A stretch of 64,000 nt of DNA from Mytilus edulis (taxonomy: Eukaryota; Mollusca; Bivalvia; Mytilida; Mytilidae): NCBI RefSeq assembly GCF_963676685.1, contig NC_092349.1, forward strand, positions 81,170,604 to 81,234,603. The letters run 5' to 3'. Position 1 is the first letter of the stretch. The number at the start of each line of letters is the position of its first letter. Below are positions 40,301-50,110 of the stretch, one piece after another. Position numbers and translations under genes: made by a program. The notes below the pieces were generated by a model. It had not been told where the DNA came from and ran no database searches. It worked only from the letters and a program-made list of their open reading frames with translations.

Positions 40301-43300
40301 GTATATTGAGATGATTTTTCGAAGAAATGATTACCACTAGATATATTATAAAGGTATATACTATTAAATTTATTTTCATATCAATAGTTTGAAATTCCAT
40401 TAATGTCGATGATCCGAGCAGCTCTGAATATGCTCATTGATACGTAATTAGAGTTTTGTTTCTTGGTTGGGATATTCCATGGTTAAATTTTCAATTTTCA
40501 TAAAAGGCCATAAAGGGCGCAAAATCTAGGAAGGAAGGCACTTTCTTTCAAAACCATATAATTATTACATTGATAGTAAATCTGCTCTTTTCCTTTTTAA
40601 CGTGTTTTTCAGGATTTAAGCAGGAAATTTAAATTCAAACTTAAATATCAAATATCAAATAAAACCTTTATCTTCATTAATGAAACATTTTAGCCATAAT
40701 TTGACGTTTTTTGTATGCATATTTGTCTTTGCGATTCCCTAATGACTGCGATGTAATTTGCTCAATTTTCTTCCATAGGCAATTTGGTAAAGGACTTCTA
40801 TATTCTATTTCACATTGTTTGAATAGAATATTCAATTTCTAATGTTATTAATATGAATTCTCATGGCAGGGGATACATGCATTACAGGAGACGCTTACTC
40901 TTTCGTCTTTCGATGAACCTGGGCTCTCGGTCCTTAAACTTTACTCAGTACTCCGAGTACAAAATAAGTGCTCGAAACACAAAATCCAGTAGTTTTATTC
41001 TTGAGTCTGGGTACGAAAATCGTGCTCAAAAGTTTTATGACCGCAAGGCCTGGTATCGTTCTTTTTGGAGTTCATGTTGGCCAAACAAAATAGTTAAATA
41101 AGCGTATTATAAAGAGTTAAAAAATATTTGTTGTTGAATACTTCAGTATTAATTACCAATAACATAACGTTTTTCATAAAAGTAATTTACATTTAATTCT
41201 AGTTTTGAAAAAAGCAAATTTTGTATAACTAATTGTCTGTAAAACCAAAATTTAATCACGTACCTGCATCTATGAGAAGTTTTATAATTTCGACATTATA
41301 TTTGGTTGCCGCACAGTATATGGGTGGTCCACAGTTACGGGAACGTTTCTGGCCATTCCCTTTGGCAAACAAATGAATATCTGCACCTTTCTGTATTAAT
41401 TTTTTGACGAGTTTGACATCGTGTTCCCTGTAATTTCAGTTTAATTAGATTGAAATTACGATCGCTAAAGATTCAACAAATCTTTTTATAATTCAGGTAA
41501 ATTACCATTCCCGAGCAGAAAGTTATTGCTAAACGTTCTTTAAATGTTTGTTTACCATTTAGAGACATATGCAAATTCCCCATCGCCGTTAATACCAGAT
41601 AACCAAAGTCATGTAAATAAAATAAGTGATACTTCAGGAGAAACGCAATTAAATGAAGATAGAAACCCAAAACATAAAGTTATAACGGACAGCATCTATT
41701 TGCGTGTACCTAGACTTACTTCAACTGACTATACTAATTTTCCATGTTCAGTCGATGTTGGATTAATATATTATATAACGGATGCAACTTGTTGAGCAGG
41801 AAGGGGTACCTTTCCGGAGGACATGGATTTATAGTAGTTTTGACAGGTTTGATTTGATCAAAATTTAGTTATGTGTGAAGTATTTTGGGACAGCTATTTG
41901 CCTTTCGGTAGTTTTATATGACCATGGTGATGAATAAAATTGAGAATGGAAATGGGGAATGTGTCAAAGAGACAACAACCCGACCAAATAAAAAACAACA
42001 GCAGAGGGTCACCAACAGGTCTTCAATGTAGCGAATGTTTATTATTCGACATATGGTTATTGACTGTTCCCCCCCCCCCCCCCCCCCGGATTGTATTTTT
42101 GTCGTCTTTTATATATGAAAAGAATACTGTAACCAACTTATGGTCAAACATACTTTATCACGTTAAGGTCTTTTACCGACTTCTAGATGATTTATTTTAT
42201 ATCCTACTTTATTATGTATTTATATAATAGACGACCTATGTTTTATGTCTCCGAAACTTTTGATATCCGCGTTATTTTTTCTATTCGCGAAAATTATTTT
42301 GTTTACAGTATCAACTTATTACTTACAAACAAGCTATTGTCAAAGCTGTTAGTTCTGTATCAACTTCTTCACCCGTAAATATATTTATCTGTTCATACAC
42401 AACAATTATCTGATCGACATTATCACTGTCTGCTGAAAGCAGAAATATATGTATCAATAACTTATGTATTCTTATACAAATTATGTAAACGGATAAATAA
42501 TGAACACAAAAATAATAAGCACATTATGTACTCTGTTTACTTTGGTCCTATTCATCATGACCTCAAAACTCATATATACAATATTCCTTTGGTCCTATTC
42601 ATCATGACCTCAGAACTCATATATACAATATTCCTTTGGTCCTATTTATCATGACCTCAAAATTCATATATACAATATTACTTTAGTCCTACTCATCATG
42701 ACCTCAAAACTCATATATACAATATTCCTTTAGTCCTATTCATCATGACCTCAAAACTCATATATACAATATTCCTTTGGTTCTATTCATCATGACCTCA
42801 AAACTCATATATACAATATTATTTTGGTCCAATTCATCATGACCTCAAAATTCATATATACAATATTACTTTAGTCCTACTCATCATGACCTCAAAACAC
42901 ATATATACAATATTCCTTTGGTCCTATTCATCATGACCTCAAAAGTCATATATACAATATTCCTTTAGTCCTAATCATCAGGACCTCAAAACTCGTATAT
43001 AAAAAATTCCTTTAGTCCTATTCATCATGACCTCAACACTTATATATACAATATTATTTTAGTCCTATTCATCATGACCTCAAAACACATATATACAATA
43101 TTACTTTGGTCCTATTCATCATGACATCAAAACTCATATATACAATATTACTTGAGTTCTATTCATCATGACCTCAAAACTCATATATACAATATTCCTT
43201 TGGTCCTATTTATCATGACCTCAAAACTCATATATACAATATTACTTTAGTCCTACTCATCATGACCTCAAAACTCATATATACAATATTCCTTTAGTCC

Positions 43301-44411
43301 TATTCATCATGACCTCAAAACTCATATATACAATATTCCTTTGGTTCTATTCATCATGACCTCAAAACTCACATATACAATATTATTTTGGTCCAATTCA
43401 TCATGACCTCAAAATTCATATATACAATATTAATTTAGTCCTATTCATCATGACCTCAAAAGTCATATATACAATATTCCTTTAGTCCTAATCATCAGGA
43501 CCTCAAAACTCGTATACAAAAAATTCCTTTAGTCCTATTCATCATGACCTCAACACTCATATATACAATATTATTTTAGTCCTATTCATCATGACCTCAA
43601 AACACATATATACAATATTACTTTGGTCCTATTCATCATGACCTCAAAACTCATATACACAATATTACTTGAGTTCTATTCATCATGACCTCAAAACTCA
43701 TATATACAATATTACTTTGGTTCCATTCATCATAACCTCAAAACTCATATCAGGGGCGGATCCAGCCATTTAAAAAAGGGGGGTTTCCCAACCCAGGATA
43801 AAGGGGGTTCCAGCTATATGTCCACATTCAAATGCATTGATCGGCCAAAAAAAGGGGGGTTCCGACTTCCGGAACCCCCACCCCACCCCACCCCTGGATC
43901 CGCCATTGCATATATACAATATTACTAAGTTGCTGTTCCCCAATATCTGTTTTACAGAATTTGTGAGGCATTGGCAAGTTCCAGATCAATTATTCTGCTT
44001 CAAATTTGACTTCTTTATATTGTTCTAGATCCAGAGTTCTTCATTACTTGGTGAATTTTATTCCTTATAGCTAAAAGATCTTTCCTTACAATCTGGGGCG
44101 GCACGCTGTCTAAACGTGTATCTGCAATTTCCTTGAAATTTAAGCTTTGAAAATCGTGACCACTGTAGACAACGACGACATCGGTATTTCGATGAGTTCT
44201 CCTTTCCAATGATATAAAACAAAGCCGTGTGTTTTTCCATTAACCTAAATCGATCAAATTAGTTAACTGGGCAACCTACTATAATATTAGCAAATGTCCA
44301 GCTCTGAATGAGAAAAAAGAAAATATAATTTTAATGCTTACATATTAGCCAAGCTGTTTTGTCAGCCTCATCTTTAGAACATCTCACTTCGTTAGACCAA
44401 AGCTGTCCCAT
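30828..44411 (-). CDS. Ankyrin-repeat and SOCS-box (ASB-like) protein, five exons
   Basis: Five exons join in frame: 44411-44342, 42432-42327, 41427-41264, 40161-39936 and 31353-30828 (1092 nt, 363 residues with the ATG at 44411). The middle holds ankyrin-type repeats, for example VKLVKKLIQKGADIH (about 63-77), AATKYNVEIIKLLIDAGVDI and, at the start of exon 5, TAIMLLQHGVDPN. The C-terminus has a SOCS box (about 298-343: SLKHLARTLIRKHI, then LPTILKDFLKLYD). Known ASB proteins use the SOCS box to recruit Elongin B/C and Cullin5, presenting substrates bound by the ankyrins for ubiquitination; that role is inferred. The last intron is 8.6 kb and houses a LINE nested in a DNA element. The N-terminus is uncertain because exon 1 is preceded by a good acceptor (44433-44434) and may start further upstream (46121). 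Confidence 0.82.
32615..32830 (+). repeat. Mytilid dispersed repeat M1 (subfamily of 14725-14990)
   Basis: 'atataggaagatgtggtg', 'caacacggagccttggctca' and 'aaaattactagtgtag'. Ends at 'acggtctaat'. Confidence 0.85.
33835..34055 (+). repeat. Dispersed repeat M4 ('ggtggggttcgtgttgc' family)
   Basis: 'cagctgttatcacccccag', 'ggtggggttcgtgttgctta', 'tagccgtgtcgttgttagtt' and 'ggtgtctttcgcccc'. A second copy is at 53770-53975. Confidence 0.75.
34105..34490 (+). repeat. Mytilid dispersed repeat M1, near full-length forward copy
   Basis: It runs from 'gaagatgtggtatgattgcc' through 'atggcctgcaacaatgagca' and 'tgacttgggacggacac' to 'ggtgtaacagtacaacatta' and 'agttgaaaaggtttaactca'. It shows the whole family order in one piece. 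Confidence 0.85.
35248..35448. repeat. Left half of the 325-bp repeat (compare 30390-30590)
   Basis: 'aaagaggcacagttggtatc', 'attgtcaaggaaaaaaaat', 'gctttaatcatctcatcac' and 'tttgcaatcagattta' match 30390-30575 in order. Its continuation is found only at 38644-38780, after the 3.2 kb insertion. Confidence 0.65.
35779..38400 (-). pseudogene. Dead L1/Tx1-like LINE with poly(A) tail
   Basis: One minus-strand frame runs from about 38322 to 35965 with just two nonsense codons: TAA at 37989-37987 and TGA at 37341-37339. Visible reverse transcriptase parts are NYRPISLLNVD, motif A (FVDFTKAFDSLEW, just 3' of the TAA), motif B (RGIRQGCPLSALLF) and motif C (LADETTLF). A zinc-knuckle C-N-F-C...H...C lies near the end (CNFCQTEDEDYFHFFITC). 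Motif C should read ADD, so the second Asp is replaced by Glu, a further inactivating change. Upstream of 38322 the similarity continues in another frame (frameshift) and stops near 38400, so the endonuclease domain is missing. The 3' end has AATAAA, then a poly(A) tract (plus-strand T-run at about 35779-35803). Confidence 0.87.
38462..38489. repeat. Perfect 28-bp palindrome
   Basis: The left half 'gaattattcacttg' is followed at once by its exact reverse complement with no spacer, centred on 'ttgcaa'. It lies inside the 35449-38643 element near its right end. Confidence 0.9.
38644..38780. repeat. Right half of the 325-bp repeat (compare 30600-30715)
   Basis: 'ggtaagattgtgttgaagtg', 'gtcaaccgaatcaaaaggac' and 'caccaaaagcacgttattta' match 30610-30700 in order. 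Confidence 0.65.
39936..40161 (-). CDS. ASB-like gene exon 4
   Basis: Acceptor 'tatttaag', donor GTAAGT, phase 1 in and phase 2 out. It continues DAG-VDINRFQGFRGG and encodes RREEFRCFFTDSSC, then FLKVLEQYLNAGVKLNTT, an ankyrin-like helix pair. It overlaps two spurious longer reading frames. Confidence 0.82.
40162..41263 (-). other. ASB-like gene intron 3, no other feature seen
   Basis: AT-rich, no repeat recognised. The forward frame at 40853-41101 (82 codons) has no family similarity and lies antisense in the intron. Confidence 0.6.
41264..41427 (-). CDS. ASB-like gene exon 3 (two ankyrin repeats)
   Basis: Acceptor 'aattacag', donor GTACGT. It encodes EHDVKLVKKLIQKGADIHL, then a basic loop (NGQKRSRN) and GPPIYCAATKYNVEIIKLLI. 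These are clear ankyrin helices with the G-A-D-I and 'A...G/Y..EIIKLLI' positions. Confidence 0.88.
41935..42045 (+). repeat. Dispersed repeat M3
   Basis: 'aaaattgagaatggaaatgg', 'gtgtcaaagagacaacaacc' and 'caccaacaggtcttcaatgt'. It is followed at 42070-42087 by a C homopolymer of about 18. Confidence 0.8.
42327..42432 (-). CDS. ASB-like gene exon 2
   Basis: Acceptor 'gctttcag', donor GTAAGT. It encodes DSDNVDQIIVVYEQINIF, then TGEEVDTELTALTIAC, where TALTIAC is the first helix of an ankyrin repeat completed by exon 3. Phase 1 in, phase 2 out. Confidence 0.82.
42544..43926. repeat. 47-bp satellite, 26 units in strict register
   Basis: The unit is 'ggtcctattcatcatgacct' followed by 'caaaactcatatatacaata' and 'ttccttt'. 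Starts fall at 42544 plus multiples of 47 without slippage. A 12-unit block repeats with a 564-bp shift (42779 and 43343), later becoming an 11-unit (517-bp) shift, so a higher-order duplication with loss of one unit has occurred. The 26th unit is split by a MITE at 43751. It lies in intron 1 of the ASB-like gene. Confidence 0.95.
43751..43908. mobile_element. 158-bp MITE with 'caggggcggatcca' ends, 5-bp target duplication
   Basis: The ends 'caggggcggatccagcca' and 'tggatccgccattg' are inverted over the 'tggatccgcc' core. It is flanked by 'catat' on both sides (43746-43750 and 43909-43913), while the uninterrupted satellite unit has this sequence once. Similar 'ggggcggatcc' ends occur on hAT-like MITEs in many animals. 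The interior is rich in G and C runs. Confidence 0.87.
44060..44235 (-). CDS. Unresolved exon-like stretch in ASB-like intron 1
   Basis: Two overlapping minus-strand frames both look partly coding. One reads MEKHTALFYIIGKENSSKYR and on to a strong donor (GATT|GTAAGG, phase 1) that would join exon 2 in frame. The other reads RNTDVVVVYSGHDFQ, then DSVPPQIVRKDLLAIRNKI. An acceptor-like 'gatttag' lies just upstream at about 44242. It may be an alternative first exon or a relic of another gene; no family is recognised. Confidence 0.25.
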
Positions 44412-44432
44412 CTTAATTAAACGTATTTTCTC
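44342..44432 (-). CDS. ASB-like gene exon 1 (or internal exon 2)
   Basis: It encodes EKIRLIK-MGQLWSNEVRC, then SKDEADKTAWLI, and splices with phase 1 (ATAT|GTAAGC) into exon 2. The acceptor 'ctctttcag' at its 5' side shows that something is spliced to it. Either the ATG at 44411 is the start and the rest is 5' UTR, or an upstream coding exon exists. Confidence 0.7.
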
Positions 44433-46036
44433 CTGAAAGAGTAACATAACATACTTAATATTTATAACCAATGCCGAGAAAACCAACATTAATTTTTGTT
44501 TTAGCATTTTATAGAAATGAATAGAAACAGATTTAAATCACTTGTTAATTAGTTTTTTTTTTCTAAATTCAAGACTATAATATAAGCAGTGAATTGAATC
44601 CTCTAATATATTAAAAATAATTCCATACAGTAAATTTACGAACAGAACAGAAATGCACGATCTTATGCTATGCTCAAAGAATATTTTACAGAATTTTAAT
44701 GTAGACAAAAACAAATTTGATTAAGCTTGTTCAAATTACACGTATACATAATTGAATTTATGTATGTTCAATAAAATATAAGACGCTATGATTTGCCAAC
44801 CACAGTATAATAAAGAAACTTTAAAATCTTTAAATCGATACTACATTGATGGTTGAACTGAATATGCAACAATTATATATAAAGGATTTCTTTAAAAAGC
44901 AAATGATCACCTCATCCCGCTATATTTTAAAACATAAGTGGTTCAAGATTCTGGTCAGTTTCAAAGTCTGGACAGACAATCCTTGCAGGTTTAATTTGTA
45001 GGAATGATATTTGCCAAACTATCCTCACATTTAAAAAGACATAGAATGATTGAAAAGATATTAACTATTTTGAAAATTTTCTTGTCATATATTCACTGCA
45101 TATATTTGGGACACATCTCCATTAAACTATTAACGGGCCAAGGGGTGATAACTGATGACCCGTGGTCGAAATACACATTTTTCATACTAAAATCAAGTAA
45201 GTAAAGCAAAACGTATCTTCGATAAAATAAGTGCCGAGCTGAACCATATGTATTACAAGATATAAGATGAGGTATGATTGTATAGACAAATTGTTTTTAT
45301 GAATGTTTTACACCGGTTGTCATTGAACTGTTTGCTCTTACTGTGACTGACGTAATAAAATTAGCATTGCAACATAGGAAATGTAAAGGAAAATGCACGA
45401 ATTTGAAGACGTCTACATAGAAGAACTATCCAACGGAGTGCAAATGAAGCGGATAAAAGCAAAAATAAGTCTCCTTACGGCCTTTAAATACATGTATGAG
45501 CAAATCCCATATCGTATAGTCAGCTATAAAAGACACGTGTTAACAAATTGCGAATTAATTCAAACGAAAAAATATACAATCTGACAAAACATTAAAAGAA
45601 AAAAAATTATGAACAACAGCTAATTATTCAGTGTCCACAAACAGCAAATAAAGGACACATTAATTAGGAATTCTCAATGTTCTGAACAGATAGGACACAT
45701 GTCCATGGCAACACCGATGACGCGGGTCAATAGAACAGTGATTTTTCTTAAGATAAAGTTGACAAAATTAACAGTTTATTACGCCGGAAACCATACTTAT
45801 AAACAGTTATTTCTAAACCACAATCGTATGTTTTTAAAAGAAACTATATGTAAAAATATACATGCTCATACATAATGTTTCAGTTTCATTTTTTATCGAG
45901 ACATTTGTATTTGAACTTGTTACACTGACATTTAAAAAGAAATATGTTAATCTTAACTGCACATTTATAAAATAATATCAATAATACTACAAATAATAAT
46001 TATGTAAAGACAAAATCTAAAGCACTTCTTAGTTAC
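44433..46036. other. Intron or upstream region of the ASB-like gene
   Basis: 45250-45600 is a diverged M1 copy ('gatgaggtatgattgta', 'atcgtatagtcagctataaa'). The rest is AT-rich with no supported exon. Confidence 0.5.
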
Positions 46037-46121
46037 CATTTAGACGTGTTCCATTCAGTCCTAAGCATAATACAATTTCCCAAAATATATGTTTTTTTTC
46101 GTCGACTAAGTTTTCGAGCAC
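46037..46121 (-). CDS. Candidate upstream first exon of the ASB-like gene
   Basis: The minus-strand frame from an ATG at about 46121 reads MSVLENLVDEKKHIFWEI, then VLCLGLNGTRLNG, and ends at G|GTAACT. It looks coding and would naturally precede EKIRLIKMGQLW, but the donor is phase 1 and exon 44432 needs phase 0. Direct splicing to exon 2 (42432) is in phase. So it is either an alternative first exon or evidence of a sequence error. Confidence 0.4.
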
Positions 46122-48076
46122 GCTCATCTTCTTATTGGCTTGAGGTGGTCAGTACAATTTAAAATTATGTTCACGTTAAAATTAGACATTTGGCATTTCA
46201 TTAACCAATTATAGGCTCTTTTAAAGATACATAAACATCATAGTATAAGTGATTGGAAATAATAATTATTATGAACCTTTCGTTAATAAAAGATTTAAAA
46301 AAAACACGTAATCATGAGTATTATAGAATATTATCAGTCTGAAATGTGAGATGTAATCAGGTCGATTAAAAAAATGCTTATATAACAAAATAATAAAACA
46401 AGTAAGATAAATTCATCTTGTGTAGTTGACATCATGACCAGTACACATCAGTGGTGAACTTATCACGACAATGGAGAGATTATCAAGAAGTGATAATTTA
46501 GAACCAGATTCAAATATATGCTTATTTTTCAAAAATATTGTTTTTCTTCATGTCTTCTGCACATCAGTAAGGGGGTTTGTCACTCTGCAAGAGTCACCAA
46601 AGGACAATGCTCTATACCTCATCAAAGGAAAATTCTAAAGTTTAAGAGAAAACATCATCTGAGATCACGAATATAAAAAGAAAATACTTCGGTAGATGTG
46701 TTTGTGTCAATCCCATCAAAACGTTTCTTTGTCCTACTAAATATGCACAATTCTTAGAATAATTTCTCGTCTTCATTTGCCATATCAGGTTATTTGTTGG
46801 CGTTTGGTTCTTTAAATGTTTTTGCAAACACATTTTTCACTGATACATGTATCATATCGTCTAGTTGTTCTGATAGACTCACAACTGAAAAAATGTTTTA
46901 TCTTCGATCGCATTACTGCACCATCTTCAAAATACTTTATTGTGTCGAGGAGTGTTATTATATCTACCTCTCTCTATAAGTAAGTGGTTTGGAGAATTCT
47001 TTTTAGACGTTATTTTTCTCAATCAATACCAAGATATTTTTTGCAACCAAAGTTACATTGAAAAGTAACATATGTACAAATTATCCCTCTGCATAGTTAT
47101 TGAAATATTTTTTCCCAAAATACAAATTAGCAATTCTAAGTTTTCTGTTTTCAATTTGTTTGCCCCTGTCAGACTGAGGATGTTAGACGAATATTGATTA
47201 TTGAAATAAGTTCAACGAGATGTACCACAACGCTTTATTTTACTTATACAATTTCTTAACTTCCTAAGATATGACTTTAGGAAATTAGTACTAGATTGTT
47301 CACCCCTGTAATAGTATTACATTATTTTTTTTAATAATATATTGTTAGTCTTCCAAACTCCGTAAAACTTAAATAGAACAGTAAGTACTTTCTTTAGAAC
47401 ATCAAGAATACATGATTTTTTATACTGTGCCACTGTAAAGGATCCAGATATGTTTAAGATTTTGATTTTGCCATTTGGATATATTCCGTTTAGAATTTTC
47501 CACGGAGTTCAGTATTTTTGTTTCTTTTATTATTTTACACTATTTAGTTAGAAAATTTTCAACAGGTTAGTTAAAGTTTAGACTTTGATAGTTTTAAAAA
47601 AAATAATCCCGTTCTGAATTGAGCAGGCAATCGATTTATTAAAGCAAATCATTTTTCGCAACTGTATAAAATGATAGGTTTGATTTTGTGATCAAATACA
47701 TGAATGTTTCTTTTAACTGAAGGATGGAAAAACATTGACAACTTAAAATATTCTTTTAAAGCCCTTATTTTTATCCTGTGTCACTGAAAAGGATCCAGAA
47801 GTACAATAATATATACTGATATTTATCGTATTAATATATTAGTACTAGTAGTTCATTCACTAGAAAAATTCGGCTATTGGCTATTGAAAAAATGGACTTT
47901 AAACGAATGAAACAAGGTAAGGGGAGTGATTTTCAATAGGTTGTTTGTTACATTTTTATACGTTAAAAACAACATGGAGTAATTGTTCATGAAACCTTTG
48001 AAAAACATCATCACAAAAATTGATTAATCGGGTCTAGATTTGTTCATATTCTTTGTAACAAAGACTACAATTCGGT
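46122..48076. other. Intergenic DNA, no gene seen
   Basis: AT-rich, no clear repeat. Two pieces share 'gccactgtaaaggatccaga' or 'tcactgaaaaggatccaga' (47430 and 47780), perhaps an old local duplication. Confidence 0.45.
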
Positions 48077-49654
48077 AAAAGTCTGAAATGGCGTATATCT
48101 GAATGCGACTGTACTGATTTAGACCAGTCTGAATCGGTCTGCATTTTACTTTACCATACTCGACTGTACTGATTTGTACTAGACCCTCATATTTGCCAAA
48201 AGTTTGAACTAGTACCCAACCAGTCTGTCGCAGTCTTAACCCATTCTTGACATGTACTCGACCAATACAAGACCAGTTCTCGACCTATTTTTTCGGTCTG
48301 AACCATACTCGACCAAAGGTCTGAACGATATCTTGACCTAATTACCTCTATTTGTTTATTCTAACTGTTAGAATAACTTTTTTTAAACTGACATGACAAC
48401 TGCCACAAGAGAATAATGATATATATATATATATAAACCAATTTTTACATCCTTACATGATTTTCAGATTTATCCAATCGAGATAGTTAAATTATCTAAT
48501 TTCAAAATTTTAGAGTTCTGTTAGAAAAAACAAGATTTTCTTTTACCTGAAAACCAAGCCTATAATTAGGGTAATGAAACCTTATTGAGGTGCTTCTTCT
48601 TTGGCATATGTTTTGTTTTTAAACAAAAACTTAATTTTCCTAAATTCCTTAATAAAATCTATATAGATTTCATGTTTACATACACTAGGTATATAACTAT
48701 CTTTTTAATGAGGTAACAGCAACTTACACAATCACTGAAATTGTTTGACCTTATATTAGAAATATATATCTATTCTTATTACAGTTTGAGATATACATTA
48801 ATATAATATAAATCAAAAAGAGATAAAACAATATAAAAGAAATTAGTTATATTGTTCTTCTGAATGGTGGTAAACTATAAAGTAATGCCCTCTGCAAATT
48901 CATTAAAATAAATCACACCTGGTCAGAAAGTAATGAATTTTAAATAACATCAATTTGAAATTACAACATCCTGTAAATCTTAAATCACAAGATATTTTGA
49001 ATTGACTAGATAAGTAATACACGAGTTTAAGAAAAATAGGGATTTCTTTTTACCTGTAAAATACACATAAACTGAGGTAATTAAACATTATTAAAGTGCT
49101 TCTTGTATGCCATGTCTTTAATTTTGACAAAACTTTTCTAAATTTATTAACATAAATTTTGACTGCAATTTTGGAACATATTTCCTTTATTCAAAAGTTA
49201 TCAAGGATTACTATGGAAGTTCTATTATCATGGTAATATAAATTCTTGGATTTACAAAACAAAATGTGGTTCTATATTTATAAAACATTTTATTCGATGA
49301 AATATAATGAAACAAGAAAGCAGTATTTCATGCAGAACAGAACATTTTGTCGTTTCCTTTGCTAATTACAACGAACAAAACATTTTTAAATAGCAATACA
49401 CTGATATAAGCAAACTGAAAGTATGTTTCATCCTTTCCTATTATCAGAAAGGAAGGCAAAAAGTTTTTGAAACAAAAATCTGCATGATTAAAAACATTCT
49501 GGATTCCGTTTTTTATGTATTTAACTTAAGTGGGCAACGGTCTACCTTTTGATTTCATTTAAACATTTATTTCAAGATTAACGCCGTTTATTTGCACTGC
49601 CGATATATCTGTTACATTTTCCACTGGACATATAACAACAGTGAATGAATTCGA

Positions 49655-49765
49655 TTATATTACGCGAACTCATGCTACTGAGATATCGTGACACCAAATC
49701 GCCTGCACTGTAACCGGTGCACTAGACCACACGACCACCTGGGCTTCATAAAAATCAAGCTTTCG
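49655..49765 (-). mobile_element. tRNA-derived SINE head
   Basis: On the minus strand, 'gtggtcgtgtggtctagtgc' has an A-box-like 'tggtctagtgc'. About 58 nt further is a B-box-like 'gagttcgcgtaat'. The spacing is longer than in a tRNA gene and no cloverleaf is intact, so it is a SINE-like relic, not a tRNA gene. Confidence 0.5.
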
Positions 49766-49889
49766 GTGTCCCGGCGAGAAAAGAACAAAAAAATTTGCGA
49801 AAGCAAATTTACAGATCTAACATTGTTGGGTTGATGTATAGACGAGTTGTATATATACAATATATATATACTGCCAATGGCAGTCAGCA

Positions 49890-50110
49890 GGGTTAAAAAA
49901 ACATCAGTTGTTCGACCTGTTAGTCAAATGCGTTTTGTTTAAATATACTTCTTCACTTTTTTGGTCTTTTGGAAAATGTTGTTTGTGCTGTATCCAGACC
50001 CTTCTACAACGAAATTTGTTTTACATGCACACGTATAAAAAATTGCGGTTTTTATCCAACGCAAACATAGGTTTGATCGTAGTTTTCAATTTAGACTCGT
50101 ATATATATAC
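49890..50110 (+). repeat. Dispersed repeat, 'cagttgttcgacctgttagt' type
   Basis: A conserved-looking block with 'ttggtcttttggaaaatgtt', 'cagacccttctacaacgaaa' and 'tgcggtttttatccaac', followed by a (TA)n tract. I recall such blocks as a bivalve repeat, but only this copy is present here. Confidence 0.35.

Noticed and set aside
40853..41101. 82-codon forward frame ending in RSFWSSCWPNKIVK
   Set aside because: Antisense in an intron of the ASB-like gene, with no similarity and no splice support.
42544..43750. CRISPR-like regular array
   Set aside because: Units are contiguous 47-bp satellite copies with no unique spacers, in a eukaryotic intron.
45393..45584. 63-codon forward frame starting MHEFEDVYIEEL
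   Set aside because: Most of it overlaps a diverged M1 copy; the first part alone is too short to support a gene.
49655..49765. tRNA gene
   Set aside because: A- and B-box-like motifs are too far apart and no complete cloverleaf can be drawn; kept as a SINE relic.
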